From: Gerris lacustris
Lineage: Eukaryota; Arthropoda; Insecta; Hemiptera; Gerridae
Direction: 5' to 3'
DNA: 64,000 nt
Assembly: GCA_951217055.1 (NCBI GenBank)
Contig: OX578280.1
Location: 64,613,633-64,677,632 of the forward strand
A model generated the notes under the pieces. That model was given only the letters and a program-made list of their open reading frames with translations. It was not told where the DNA came from and did not search any database. A program made the translations under genes and the position numbers. This document shows, piece by piece, positions 1 through 11,167 of the stretch; position 1 is the stretch's first letter, and every line of letters starts with the position of its first letter.

Positions 1-1874
1 GACTCAAAGCCAATATTATTGGTACTAAGGTCATTTCTTAAATTGGTTTTAATTTGTGAAAAAATTAATAAATTATAATTTTGTTATGATAGTTACCGTT
101 CAAGTTCCATTAAGGACCATTTTCAAAAAAGTGAGACTTTCACTGTCCGCGAGTTAAAGAAATGAATTACTTGCACTCCTCATAATTAAAAAATCGGCAA
201 CCCCACAAACATTTTTCTATAGATTAAATTCGTCAATTTGGTGTAGTCAGATTCTTGAATATCCTTTTTGTGGAGGAGAAATTTAAATTTATATATGCTA
301 AAAGGTCACGGTAGTTACGTCCCAGCCCCTTTTAAACTTAGTTACCAGACTCAAAAATGTTCAAAAAATATTTTTCTTTGACTTTCTAACTATGAGCCTA
401 GATAGGAAATATATTGTACTTTGTAAAACTAAATATAATTTCTATATGGGAAATACAGGAGGGAAATACAGAATAATGATGTGTATATAATATATATATG
501 AATAAATGTAAATCCCAGTTTATTTATTCAGGAGTATCCGATTTTATTGGAATATGAGTCCATTATTTCTTATTATTGAGTCTGTTAATAAAAATGTAAA
601 ACAACTTTAGAATGGCTTTTGTTATTCAAAAAAAGTGTGGAGTGAAATGGAATTTCTGTCATTTATAGCACTAGAAATATTTTAAGATCTGAAAAAATTA
701 ATAGTTTGTGTGATAATGCACAAAGAAATATCAGCGATAATAAAATTATTTGTAGATTATGATAATACCAATACTAAAGTATGTATAAATTTGTTATCGG
801 TTCATTGCACACGTAAACCAAATATTGATTTTCACTTCCCTTAATGTATTTTTTTTTTTTTTAAATTGTGGAAATGTTTTGCTAACATGAAATTCGATGG
901 GGAAAAAACCCGAAGTGTTTTTTTTTAAACGATATTACTGGTTATATGATATTGTATTTTATCGGTTGGTTGAAGCTCGTTGGAGAGAAGCTATCATAAC
1001 GTTAAAGTGTAAACTTGAAAATATAGAAGCTATATAGAGGGGGAAGTATTAATGGCTGTTGCGGTGATTCGAGCCATTAACTTGTGTCAAAATCTATCAG
1101 CAATTCCACACTCTGTTAAACAGAAACTTCATCGATGATATGGTAATTGATGCGTGAAATAACTAGTTCCGGTTTATGCCTATAACTTCAACAAGAATTA
1201 AAAAAAATAAAATAAATAAATAAAGGTGACAAATTTTAGATTATTTGTGAGTAAATTTAAAGGGTGAAACGTGAGGTGTAGAGGTTTTAAAAAATTGATT
1301 CCCTTGTCTTTCTTTCTTCAGTTAGCCTTCGTGCTTGGTTCCAGCCTATTATTCGCTCCTGAAGTGAACTTCTTAAGTCGTGTCCATACTATGCCGATTG
1401 ACTTTTTGACTTGTCCAGATTACCTCAGTATTTGTGGACTAGTCGAGCGACAAATAGTGAATTTAAATACCAAGTTTTAAATTAATTTAACTTAAAATGA
1501 GTGATTTAGAATTTAGAAGATACTGCAGTGGCGGCTGCTGCAGTTTTCATTGCAGTTGTTGGAAGCCAGCAAGATCGCCGTCGTCACCCAAGGAGGTTTT
1601 TGGTAAGGCCCAGCCTTGTCCGAGGTAGAAAATAGTATAGTAAGGAGGAATTTATGAAGGATTTCCCACAATAAACTCTGATCACGATACACATTTCAAT
1701 AAATGAAATTGTTTGATTTTCACTTCATGATAAATTAATTCATCATGATAAATTAATGATGAATGAAGCATCATGATAAAATTAATCAAACTAAAAACCT
1801 ATAAATGCACTCAGCAAAACAAAACTTAACAGAATGAATATTTTGTACCTACTGAAAAGTTGAACATGCTTTGA
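1..1874. other. No gene recognised; AT-rich spacer
   Basis: I see no conserved coding frame, inverted ends or RNA gene here. The only long frame (1271-1480, + strand, 69 codons) has no recognisable motif and is probably chance. Short A-rich runs lie near 1200-1225 and a TA-rich patch near 485-500. Confidence 0.5.
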
Positions 1875-2016
1875 CACGTCCACACTACTGTTGTCGATTC
1901 GACTTCCTTTGATCCGCACCGACTTGATTCGGGTTGCGATCGACTCGGCCCGACATGGTTCCAACAAAGCCGGGCGACACTTGTTTGACATTGTCGATCA
2001 GCATAGTGTGGACGTG
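1875..2016. mobile_element. Short MITE-like element, 13-bp inverted ends
   Basis: The ends are perfect inverted repeats, CACGTCCACACTA at 1875-1887 and its complement at 2004-2016, and the inverted similarity continues inward (TTGTCGAT near each end). The GC-rich interior contrasts with the AT-rich flanks. It abuts the downstream end of the LINE relic at 2018-2720. The flanks show no clear target-site duplication, so the superfamily is unassigned. A 66-codon frame across it is incidental. Confidence 0.55.
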
Positions 2017-2017
2017 G

Positions 2018-2720
2018 TTTTACGTTATCCTCCTATGTCAGCCTTCTTCTGTCTCGGGCCTCGGGATCTTTTCTCTTGGGGTCTTGCTTGATAGGCCAGC
2101 TTAGGGTAACGATCATTTCCCATCCTTATCACATGGGCGAACCATCGGAGTTTGTTGGAGCTCACCATGTTTCTGATGGAGTTAATTTGAAGGTTGTTTC
2201 TGAAAGTTTGGTTTCTTATCTCATCTAGTTTTACCTTCTACTCTTCACAAGTATCTAATCTTAGCAGTTTGAAGAGAAGCTGCCTTTTTCTGAGCAACAG
2301 CCCAGCTTTCTGATCTGCATGGAAGTTTGGGGGATATAGGTATTTTTATATATTAACATTATGGTATTTATAAAGACCTCCTTCTTAGAAATAAACTTTT
2401 TGTTTAAGGCTTGGAATGGTTTACCAGCGGATGCTGCTCTTGCGTATATGTTTGGTCTGATTTTTCCGTCTTTGCTGATAGATCTTTTTTTCCCAATTAT
2501 ATTAATGACCTTTGTCTTTTCCAAACTTATCTTCATACAATTTCTTTTTAGTTCAACAAAGTCGTTGTTGTAGAGTCAAAAATCAAGACATTGTCATCAG
2601 CATAAGCTAAAGTTCCTAACAAAACAGGTAACAGCTTCCATCTACCAACCATGTACTGTCTTTATGACAGGCTTTCGCAACATCGTCCATTAGGATGATA
2701 AAAAATCCAAAACCAGTTAT
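2018..2720 (-). pseudogene. Non-LTR retrotransposon reverse transcriptase relic (C-terminal half)
   Basis: Read on the minus strand, pieces of a LINE reverse transcriptase appear in the family's order but in different frames. LFIILMDD-like residues lie near 2678-2706. The catalytic YADD box lies at 2593-2604, in the context LAYADDNVLIFDS. A middle piece (GKIRPNIYARAASAGK) lies around 2335-2460. The post-RT tail motif LRWFAHVIRMGNDRYPK lies at about 2101-2150. The order YADD, then IYAR.ASAGK, then LRW.GHV.RM is typical of endonuclease/reverse-transcriptase proteins of RTE-like or related LINEs. Frame changes and stops separate the pieces, so nothing functional is encoded. The clade is inferred from memory of family patterns. 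The 5' part of the element is missing. Confidence 0.75.
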
Positions 2721-4265
2721 AATTCGTAAGAGAATGAATTAGTAGAGGATTTGAGACGGACTCAGTTAAGATCTGACTCAAAAACAAAACATGAATACAT
2801 TATAGATATTTGCAATTAACATATTACGTTGTAATTTATTGTTCTCCTTTAAATTAAAATAACCTGATAAAACTAAACATCACGTAAACATAATTAAGAC
2901 GAAATTATACTTTAATTCACTATTAAACTAATATAAGTTTAAAGTTCAAATCATATTTGCTATATTCAACCTCACCTTCAATAGTTTAAATGACCAATAC
3001 TTTGTTTACCTTGAAGCAACTAATTCGACATTGAATGGATTCAACTTGTAGAATTAACGTTAAGTTATCCAACAATCAATACTGATTTGGTGGCAATTTA
3101 ATTAATTATCTTAGAGGAATTGCTAAAGTTAGTTCTAGCTAAAGTTTCTCTGGTGAGTTTGCCAAGTTCAAACTCTCTTTTCAGTGGATGAAGGATGAGA
3201 AGCAGCTCTGCTTCCTCTTCTAACACTTCTAGGTTATCATAATTATTAACACTTCCTTTTGATAACAAACCGTCCTAAGTAATTACCACTATCAATAATG
3301 TACCATCTAATTGACAAAACTGACACACATAATAGTTTTATAGTCCAAGAGGTTGTGTGAAAAAATTTGATTGATCATCAAGATAGAATTCTTTATATTG
3401 GATTTTGTATTTTGTAAGTTGCTTCCGAGCTTACCGAAGGTATATTTTGGCTCTTTACTCGCTGAACACGATTTATTAATGGCAGGGCATGCTGATATAT
3501 CAGCGAGTGTCATAGACCGTATCGTTGACAATAAAATCAACACCCTAGATCAGATTTCTTTTTTCATCTGGGTTCAAATTTTCTGGATAGTCGTGAGTGG
3601 CAAATTATATCTGTCCATTTCTCCTGATGTACTGGGTATTGACAGCTCTGCTAATTTCAGTTGCTGCGTATGTATGTTATTGACAGCCAGTTCCATACTT
3701 ACAGCTATCGACACAACTAGTATTAATTTACTTGATTAACCATTCTAAATTACATTGATTTGTAAATATTCCCTTGTCTTAATAGTTAATTAGACTAGTG
3801 ATATTATCACCTTTAACTACAGAAGTGTGATGTTCCATTGTCCAAAACTTCTTTGGCCTAGGTTATCCCTTTGTCTTCATAGCTATTTTGACAAAGCAAT
3901 TATTATATAAGTGATAAATAAAAAAGTTTTGACACATGACACCAAATTTACTTGGTTGTCTACCTATAGGCAGGTAACAAAGTAAACTATACCCCACAAC
4001 CTCCCTCTGGGCAACTGCGTTGTTAATATGTATGTGGCCTCATGATTTCATATTCCCATTGCCATACCAAGTTTTGATTATCCATTAAAAGTTGAACGTT
4101 CATGAGTTTCTCGAGCATATCATATCACCAAATTCACAGTTTCCTCATATTGCACGTAAAGCTGTTAAGTATTGGACTACAATTTCATCTGACTTCCGTA
4201 AACTACACAGAAAAGCTTTTCACTCGCCAAAAATAGATGTTTGTTTCACAGAATACAAGAGTAAA
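2721..4265. other. No confident gene; dispersed-repeat fragments
   Basis: A 122-codon plus-strand frame (3371-3739) has no motif I recognise, and it begins across a piece of a dispersed repeat (CTTCCGAGCTTACCGAAG at 3422-3439, also at 12757 and 63328). The antisense strand of 3570-3725 reads as about 48 codons with one stop, with no assignable family. At 3765-3925 there is a repeat with CCCTTGTCTTAATAGTTAAT, similar to stretches near 44350-44420, 45612-45743 and 46150-46200. Confidence 0.4.
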
Positions 4266-5138
4266 GCCGGGTTTACACCAGAGTTAGTAACAAATGTTAC
4301 TAACAATTTTGTTAGTAACCATGTTGATGACAAATGTTAATAACAAAATAATAAACCCGGGTTTACACAAGAGTTTTTGACATGTTTTGTAAACAATTGT
4401 TAATAAAATTTTGGAAAATTCTTCTGAAATTGTTACCAACAATTTTTGTTAGCAACAAAAATACATGTTATCAACAAGATATTTGTTATCCACTACAAGT
4501 GAAAAACAAATGTTGGTAACAAATCCACTAGGTCAAACCCGCGCCACTCCAAAACTTACCATGTATGAGAACTCAGATGAACCGGTGAGGCTCGGCGAGC
4601 CAGGCTGGATTTCCGGGACGTCCAAAATCTACCACGCGAGCCTCGGACCGTGGCCGGTCTGACCTTAACGTGGGCTTTGGGGCGATTCCAAAATGGCTCG
4701 CTTGGATTTGGCCTCGTGGATTTGGTTCTGTCGAGTGTTGGGGCCTTTAGCACACTTTTTACTACTTTTCTCAGATAATTATAGCACTCCCCTTCCACCA
4801 TTCCGTTATTCCTCAGCACTCGAATTTCGCAGCCAATTGACCAAGAGCAGAGCATGGGGATGTGCCAAAATGTTAATAACAAATAAAAACTCAAACTAGT
4901 ATTTTGTTAGAAACATTTTGTTAGTAACATTTGTTACCTACAAAATGTTAATACCAAATAAAAACTAAGTAGTATTTTGTTAGAAACAATTGTTATCAAC
5001 ATTCATTTCTCTTTATTGACTTATTTTTGACAGCAAAATTCTTGTTATTAACTTTTTTTTGTTGCCAACACAATGTTGGTAACAAATTCAGAAACATTTT
5101 CCAAACCACCCGTTTTCTAACTCTGGTGTAAACCCGGC
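4266..5138. mobile_element. DNA transposon-like element with 22-bp inverted ends
   Basis: The terminal inverted repeats match over 22 bp: GCCGGGTTTACACCAGAGTT(AG) at 4266-4287 and its complement at 5117-5138. TAA lies close outside both ends (TAA-A-GCC on the left, GGC-A-TAA on the right), compatible with a 3-bp target duplication. The subterminal parts are full of GTTAGTAACA / TGTTACTAAC motifs in both orientations. A degenerate extra copy of the end lies inside near 4355-4376. The central 4540-4860 section is GC-rich and unlike the rest, possibly captured sequence. No transposase frame is visible. Confidence 0.8.
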
Positions 5139-5255
5139 ATAACGTACTTTTTATTCTGTTGTATGTCAAACAAGTGTTAAATGATCCATAAGCACGTTAA
5201 AAGCTTAATAATATACAAGAAAATAGAATGGTTCTATACGAGTGCTGGGAGTGTA

Positions 5256-5282
5256 GACTGGGCATGCACAGCATGCCCAGTC
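5256..5282. repeat. Perfect hairpin, 12-bp stem
   Basis: GACTGGGCATGC and its exact complement are separated by 3 bases. The stem sequence and the following GCGCAGG(C)GCA recur inside the MITEs at 20021-20199 and 38114-38232, so this is probably the core of another degraded member of that family. Confidence 0.7.
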
Positions 5283-5329
5283 TGAGATGCGCAGGCGCAC
5301 TTTAGACTAGGCAGGCGCAGAGAACTCAT

Positions 5330-6370
5330 CGCTCCTTTTTACTTTCTCATACAAAGAGAAAGTATTGTGATGGCGCAGAATTCAATTTGAGGATTTACAT
5401 GTTTTGAGGTCCCCTGAGTTCAAAAATGTGGTTTTTAAAAAATTTCTGTCTGTCGTCTGTGCAGACGCCTAGAGCGTAAACTACTGGGCCGATTTTGACG
5501 AAATTTGGCATACATGTTCTGAAAAATCATACCCAGAGGCGAAATTGAGAAATTAATTTTAGCACCAAATTTAGGGGCACTAACCCCCAAAAAATCTGAA
5601 ATAACGTGAAAAAAAACATTTCTTGAAAATGGTTCCGACGAATTTGATAAAAAAAAAATTCTAAAATGTAGTCTCCTTTTAAATAGGAAATTACAATATA
5701 AGCCGGTTTCTAGGGAAAAATCTAGTTTCCAAGATATTGATGAATAATTTCAAGATAAAAAGAACTTTTTATATACTACGTTTTTAAATTTTCTGTTGAA
5801 TCGTATGTAACGTTGATAATATAATTGTTATTATTATATATTATATAATGTGAGTGAAAAAAAAAAGTTCCAAATTTATTTACTTCACATAAATGGCAAC
5901 CATCTAGAGAGCTGATCTTAAACCTATAAAAGGACAAATCTTTGTACAACGGATCTCCCCAACACCAAATCTAAACCGTGCCATCGATAGATTTGAAATT
6001 ATATTAATAATATAATCGATATATTTTCTGTTTTGCTGACATTCAATGTTTACCTCTAATAAAAAATCACAAATTGAAACCCGTCAAAATGAAGATTGTA
6101 AATACTATGGGATATGTCAAAACAAATAAAATAACTTGCGGATTTTTTCCGAACTAACTTTCCACACAGCAAAATTTGCTGAAAACTAATTAAATTCAGC
6201 TGAAATATGGCTAAAAGTATTAAAATAATGCATTGTCATCGTGTTCTGAGCTATGCTAAAAGTTTCAAATGTCTAGCTATTCGAGAAGTTAGTTAGAAAT
6301 CGATTGCCAGATTTGTACCGGACAAACAAACAAACAAACAAGAAAGCAAGCTAATAAAAATGTAGTAAAA
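5330..6370 (-). repeat. Composite dispersed repeat (modules C and A)
   Basis: The first part (about 5330-5740) shares GAGGTCCCCTGAG, AACTACTGGGCCGATTTTG and the following 200 bases with the inverted copies at 58985-59400 and 59915-60485. The second part (about 5740-6370) is the reverse complement of a repeat found at 9765-10500, 32425-33060 and 63385-64000, recognisable by GCTTGCTTTCTTGTTTG and CAGCTCTCTAGATGGTTGTC. An imperfect ACAAACAAACAAAC run is at 6328-6342. It has no coding capacity. Confidence 0.8.
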
Positions 6371-6432
6371 TAAATCTGATTTTGTTGAAAATCGAAAAAT
6401 AGTAAACAACCACCTGTTGAATCCATTTAAAA

Positions 6433-6453
6433 TCTATATATATAAAAGTCAAC

Positions 6454-6502
<49 letters not shown>

Positions 6503-7819
6503 TTCTTTATACAAATCTACAGTTTTTGTCCGATCTCGATGAAAATTTGCACACTTGACCTTCAAAGCAAGGAAACAATCAAGGTCTACATGAATTTTCG
6601 AAATTTCAATTTTGGTACACAGGGGTACGGGGTACAAGTAATGAATTCGGGATCAAAATAATGAATGCCCTTCGTGATGCATATCGTTGAAAAGCTCTTT
6701 AAGGGTACAGTAATTGTTGTTATTTACACTTTTGTCATATTTTCATTTAGGAGGGGGGTAAAATAGAAAAATATAGCTATATCTTATTTGTTCTTTATAC
6801 AAATCTACAGTTTTAGTCCGATCTCGATGAAAATTTGCACACTTGACCTTCAAAGCAAGGGGAAAATCAAGGTCTACATTAATTTTCGAAATTTCAATTT
6901 TTGTACACAGGGGTACGGGGTACAAGTAATGAATTCGGGATCAAAATAATAAATGCCCTTCGTGATGCATATCGTTGAAAAGCTCTTTAAGGGTACAGTA
7001 ATTGTTGTTATGTATAGTTTTGTCATATTTTCATTTAGGAGGGGGGTAAAATGGAAAATATAACTATATCTATATATAGAAAGAAGAGTATCTATATAAG
7101 AGAATGTCTTTTATACAAATCTACAGTTTTATCCCAATTTGATGAATATTTACTCACTTTCCCTTCAAAGCAAGGGGGAGGTCACTGTCTACATGAATTT
7201 TCGTAATTTAAATTTTGGTACAAAGGGGTACGGTGTAAAAGTGTCAAAGTAATGGATTCCCTTCATATGATGCATATCGTTGAAAAGCACTTTAAGAGAA
7301 AAGTAATTGTTGGTATGTACAATTTTATTTAGGAGGGGGTTAAATGGAAATTTATAGCTATATATATAAAAATCAACGTATGTGTGAGTATGTTCTTTAT
7401 ACAAATCTACAGTTTTAGTTCGATGTCAATAAAAATTTGCCCACTTGTCCTTCAAAGCAAGGGGAAAATTACAGCCTACATGAATTTTCGAAATTTAAAT
7501 TTGGTACACAGGGGTATGGTACAAGTAATGAATGCGAGGTCAATGTAATGAATACCATTGATGACGCAAAAGCGCTTTATGAGTAGAGTAATAGTGTTTA
7601 TGTATTGTTTTGTCATATTTTACTTTAGGGGGGAGGGGGGGGGGGAATTTAGGATATTTGAAAATTAGCTTATCAAAGAGGAGGGGTATAGAAATAGGTG
7701 GGAGAGATAGAATCTAGATATTCTTGCATAGTAAAATAATTTATATGTTTCATTATGGTTTTTTATAAACTTATCTAATTATAATAACACTCCGTAGCGA
7801 AGCACGGGTACCCAGCTAG
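6433..7819 (+). mobile_element. Non-autonomous Helitron, copy 1
   Basis: The element begins TCTATATATATAAAAG and ends in CTAG, sitting between a host A (6432) and T (7820) as Helitrons do. About 10 bases before the end there is a short hairpin (CCGT-A-GC / GC-ACGG, loop GAA). The end wording CACGGGTACCCAGCTAG matches copy 2 at 33086-34813. The interior holds four related units of about 285 bp, each opening with CTTTATACAAATCTACAG or a close variant (near 6505, 6790, 7110, 7395), and no Rep/helicase coding. The nearest autonomous partner is not in the window. Confidence 0.85.
6455..6499 (+). repeat. (TG)n microsatellite in Helitron 5' end
   Basis: About 21 TG units just inside the Helitron 5' end. 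Copy 2 has only a short interrupted TG run at the same place, so the expansion is specific to this copy. Confidence 0.95.
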
Positions 7820-7820
7820 T

Positions 7821-8212
7821 AATATAATATTAACAAAGGATCGCGTAGTTTTATTATTGAAGTGAACTTAATGCAATTAATATTTAATGTAAGCAAATTA
7901 ATAGTTAATCATGATGAGTTTATTTATTGATTAAAAATGATGATTGGAATAGAGGGTAGTGCCGGGTGGGACTCTTACATCACATGGAAGGTTCTATTTC
8001 TATAGTCGATCTAACTATCTACATATATTAACCCTGCTAAAGGTTGTTTTACAGTCACGGCTAGCAAATCGACTCACCTATCCGTCTGTATACAACAATA
8101 TATATTATATTCAACTATATATATTATTATATTCATGTTTTTTTGGGATCTGGGGCCGAGATTATTATGAGAAAGTTAGTCTGAGTTGTCTCAGACCGAT
8201 TTTTCTCTCTTG
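7821..8212. other. Spacer, nothing recognised
   Basis: AT-rich sequence between the Helitron and the hAT MITE. The long frame crossing 7959-8264 has no motif and runs into the MITE. Confidence 0.5.
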
Positions 8213-8220
8213 GGTTCGGC

Positions 8221-8749
8221 CAGTGGCGTATCCAGCGGCTAGGTCTGGAGGGGGCACATTCTAACTCGGTTTAGATTGGGGAGGGGGGGGGGGGAATTCG
8301 TAGTGGTAACAAGAAAAGCGAACTACTTATTCAACAAAGCAGCTGCCCCCTCCCCCCCCCCCCAAAAAAAAAAAAAATCTCCACATGCCAAGTAACAATC
8401 ACTGTTTTAGAACGTATTCGCTAGAAAATGTTATGCTGATGCTTACTGCAGTACAATATGTTAACCAACGCTAAGCATAGTCTGGTCGTCGTCTGCAGTT
8501 AATTATTGGGGGGGGGGACCTATGGCGGGGGGTCCGGGGGCCCTCCCCCGGAAAATTTTGGAAATATTACCTCTCAAAACAGCGCTTTCATGCATTTCTG
8601 AGGTGAAGTTGAATATGAGGTGAATGAAAAAATATGTAGATAAAAAAAAATACGGCGTATTTTTTTTACTCTATTGGGTCTGGGCCCGTCTGGGGGGGGG
8701 GGGGGGGGGGGGCACGTGCCCCCTGTGCCCCCCCCTGGATACGCCACTG
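8221..8749. mobile_element. hAT-type MITE with exact 8-bp target duplication
   Basis: The terminal inverted repeats are CAGTGGCGTATCCAG (8221-8235) and its complement (8735-8749). The 8-bp sequence GGTTCGGC flanks both sides exactly (8213-8220 and 8750-8757), the hAT signature. The ends are followed inward by G/C-rich stretches with G runs (8283-8294, 8692-8712), and a C-then-A tract lies at about 8348-8376. At 529 bp, with no transposase frame, it is non-autonomous. Confidence 0.93.
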
Positions 8750-8757
8750 GGTTCGGC

Positions 8758-9764
8758 AATCTGGAAGATGCTTTAAAAGTAAAATATATGTTACTTTCAG
8801 ACAATGTCAAAACAGATGTATTACAACTTGTTTTTATAAAGCGGGAAAAGACTTAGTTTTCAATTGCTAATTTACTTTATTTTCGCGCTGACGTTTAGAT
8901 TAAGTGCAACCCTATAACAAAAAGAAGGCTTACATCGAAATCAAAACTGAAACTTATATGGTGTTATAATAATAGTAATTATACACAAGCATGCAACAAG
9001 CTTATATTGATTTCAATTGATGGAAATGATATTGTGTTTAATTACACAATTCAATAAAATGATAGAATGCAATTTGTAAATTATCTAATTTACTAAGTAA
9101 TTTTTGGCTTGTTCACACGCAACTTTTAAATGCCACAAATTATATTGGCGTGTTAGGAAAACACGAAGAAAAAGCGTGTTTACTTGTTCATTCACGAAAC
9201 ATGCACATCACATTTACCATTTTAACCTCATGAAATTATTAATGGGAGATCATCTTAGAAGTTATAACTTTAAAGTTCAAATTTAGGCACAAATATTTCT
9301 AGTTCTAAGCTAAGATATAGTGAATAATTATACTAAGATAATGCCTAACATTTTAAAAGATACATTGTTCTGTTTCAGTTAGCGTACTCATTACTCGCCT
9401 AAAACCTAGGTATTTTGATGCGGGTTTTGACGTCGTATTTCGATACGGTGACCGCCTTACTTATAATCTCATAGCTGTGAAAAAGTTTTGCAACGATTTT
9501 CTTGTTGTGTTGAACATTTTTTAGTTAAATAAAATTGTGCAATAAAATTAGTTAAAAAATGTAAACCAGCAAAGAGGATGAAATATTGAGTGATTTTGTA
9601 ATGAATCAAGAGGCTCTCAATGTCGTTTTAAGTTGACATCTTTAGTCACCGTTAAGACGGCCGTCATTTTACGTCCACCACAGTGACGTGACCCTTGCTA
9701 CATTACGGTCATTAGAAATATATCGTTAATACTCCAACGTGGTGAATTTACATGTTATATTTTT
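8758..9764. other. Spacer, nothing recognised
   Basis: Two frames of about 60 codons here carry no motif. No inverted ends or tandem repeats are evident. Confidence 0.45.
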
Positions 9765-10500
9765 ACTAGGTTTTCATTAGCTTGCTTTCTTGTTTGTGGG
9801 TCCAGTACAAATCTTGCAATCGATTTTTAACTAACTTCCCGAGTAGCTAAACATTTGAAACTTTTAGAATAGCTCAGAACACGATGACAATGCATTATTT
9901 TAATACTTTTAGCCATCTTACAGCATAATCTAATTCGTTTTTAGCAAATTTGACTGCATGGAAGGTTAGTTCGAAAAAATATCTGCAAGTATGGAAAGTT
10001 AGGCTAGGCGCACACTAGAGACAAAACAGTCTGCAGGCAGTCTGAAGACTGTTTTGTTTCCAGTCTGTGCCTAGCCTTAGTTCGAAAAAAATCCACAATT
10101 TATTTTATTTGTCATGACATGCCCCATATTTACGATCTTAATTTTGACAGGTTTCAAATTTATGATTTTTTATTTTAGTACCTGGTATGGCTGATAAAAT
10201 TGTTCAAATGTTCAAGAATGATTATATCAGGCCTTTTTGTTATATGTAAAAACTAATTGTATTTTTAATATAGATTAACAGCGAAACAGTACAAGTAAAC
10301 AAAGAAATAAATTAAATGACGTGTGACAACCAGGTTTGTGTACACTTGTGTCCTAGGTATCGGTTTAATTTTTCTGCATCAGTATACTATTTTACTTGTA
10401 CACATTTGACTCACACACTACATATGATTCACCAGAAAATTTAAAAACGTTGTATATAAAAAGTTATTTTTATCTTGTAATTAATATAATGCTTATTATT
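9765..10500 (+). repeat. Dispersed repeat module A, split by a MITE
   Basis: It begins CATTAGCTTGCTTTCTTGTTTG and runs through GAATAGCTCAGAACACGATG and a stretch near the far end ending AAAACGTTGTATATAAAAAG. It matches 32425-33060 and 63385-64000 in the same orientation and 5740-6370 in reverse. The middle third is more diverged than in the other copies. A short MITE is inserted at 10002-10076. Confidence 0.75.
10002..10076. mobile_element. 75-bp palindromic MITE, TTA target duplication
   Basis: The ends GGCTAGGCGCACACTAG and GGCTAGGCACAGACTGG are inverted with respect to each other, and the similarity continues through ACAAAACAGTCT, making nearly the whole element foldable. TTA flanks both sides (9999-10001, 10077-10079), consistent with PIF/Harbinger-like insertion. 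Confidence 0.8.
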
Positions 10501-10876
10501 GTACCCTTCAGATTAAGGGCCATGTTGTTTCTAGTCCGCCACGAACTCTGAGGAAAATGCAACTTCATATCTGTCCGCCACGGACTGGATCAGTCCGGCG
10601 CGGACCGCCTCCTTCTGTTTGACCAGGATAATGCAATATAACTGTCCAAAGAATCCGACGCGGACAGACCGCTTCCTGATTGACCAGGCTTTTTAACGTT
10701 GATATTATCGACGACAAATAAAAAATAAAAATAGGACGCGGGGCGTCTGGGAACGTTTCCTCATCTAACATAAACCTGTAAATGACTAGAGATTTATTTT
10801 TCTATAATTTTGTTTGTCCGTTAAAAGTTAAGTCCAGTATAATGAGGTCCGTTATAGTGACTATACCGAGGTATTT
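10501..10876. other. Spacer with short CG-rich repeats
   Basis: GTCCGCCACGGACT / GTCCGNCGCGGAC motifs recur in both orientations at about 10535-10675, suggesting a decayed inverted-repeat element. No clear ends or duplication were found. Confidence 0.35.
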
Positions 10877-11005
10877 AATAGTACATTACGCGTCGAGTGC
10901 GGAAAGTAGCATTTTGCATGCGAGTGTGGAGTTTGCACCCGAGCGACAGCGAGGGTAGTAAAACCACACGAGCAATGCACCGTACTTTATCTACGATTGT
11001 TAGAT

Positions 11006-11167
11006 TTAAATAATAAATGCAGAAAAAATAAACTTGCTGTATGTAAGTTCGTATCTCTCTCTTGATAAAGATGGCATTAATTCATTAGTTGTATTTTTTG
11101 CAAAATTAATTATTTCTGGAGGAGTATTATTCTCCACATTTTCGTCAAAGTCACTTGATTCACTCAT
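11006..11167 (-). pseudogene. Short conserved frame, left arm copy (53 codons)
   Basis: The frame starts with Met at 11165-11167 and reads MSESSDFDENVENNTPPEII and onward through NELMPSLSRERYEL. It is a diverged copy of the frame at 12607-12735 on the other arm. The two align without gaps over 42 codons with about 64% identical residues by my count, so this stretch once coded. The PSLSRERYEL.Y.KF pattern faintly recalls N-termini of arthropod proteins with tyrosine-recombinase (Crypton-like) domains, but that is a weak memory-based inference. Only this N-terminal piece is present. Confidence 0.4.

Noticed and set aside
1891..2091. Short plus-strand gene in GC-rich sequence
   Set aside because: It spans a MITE and the antisense of a LINE relic.
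3371..3739. 122-codon plus-strand frame as a gene
   Set aside because: It begins within sequence shared with a dispersed repeat, is hydrophobic from base composition, and carries no conserved motif.
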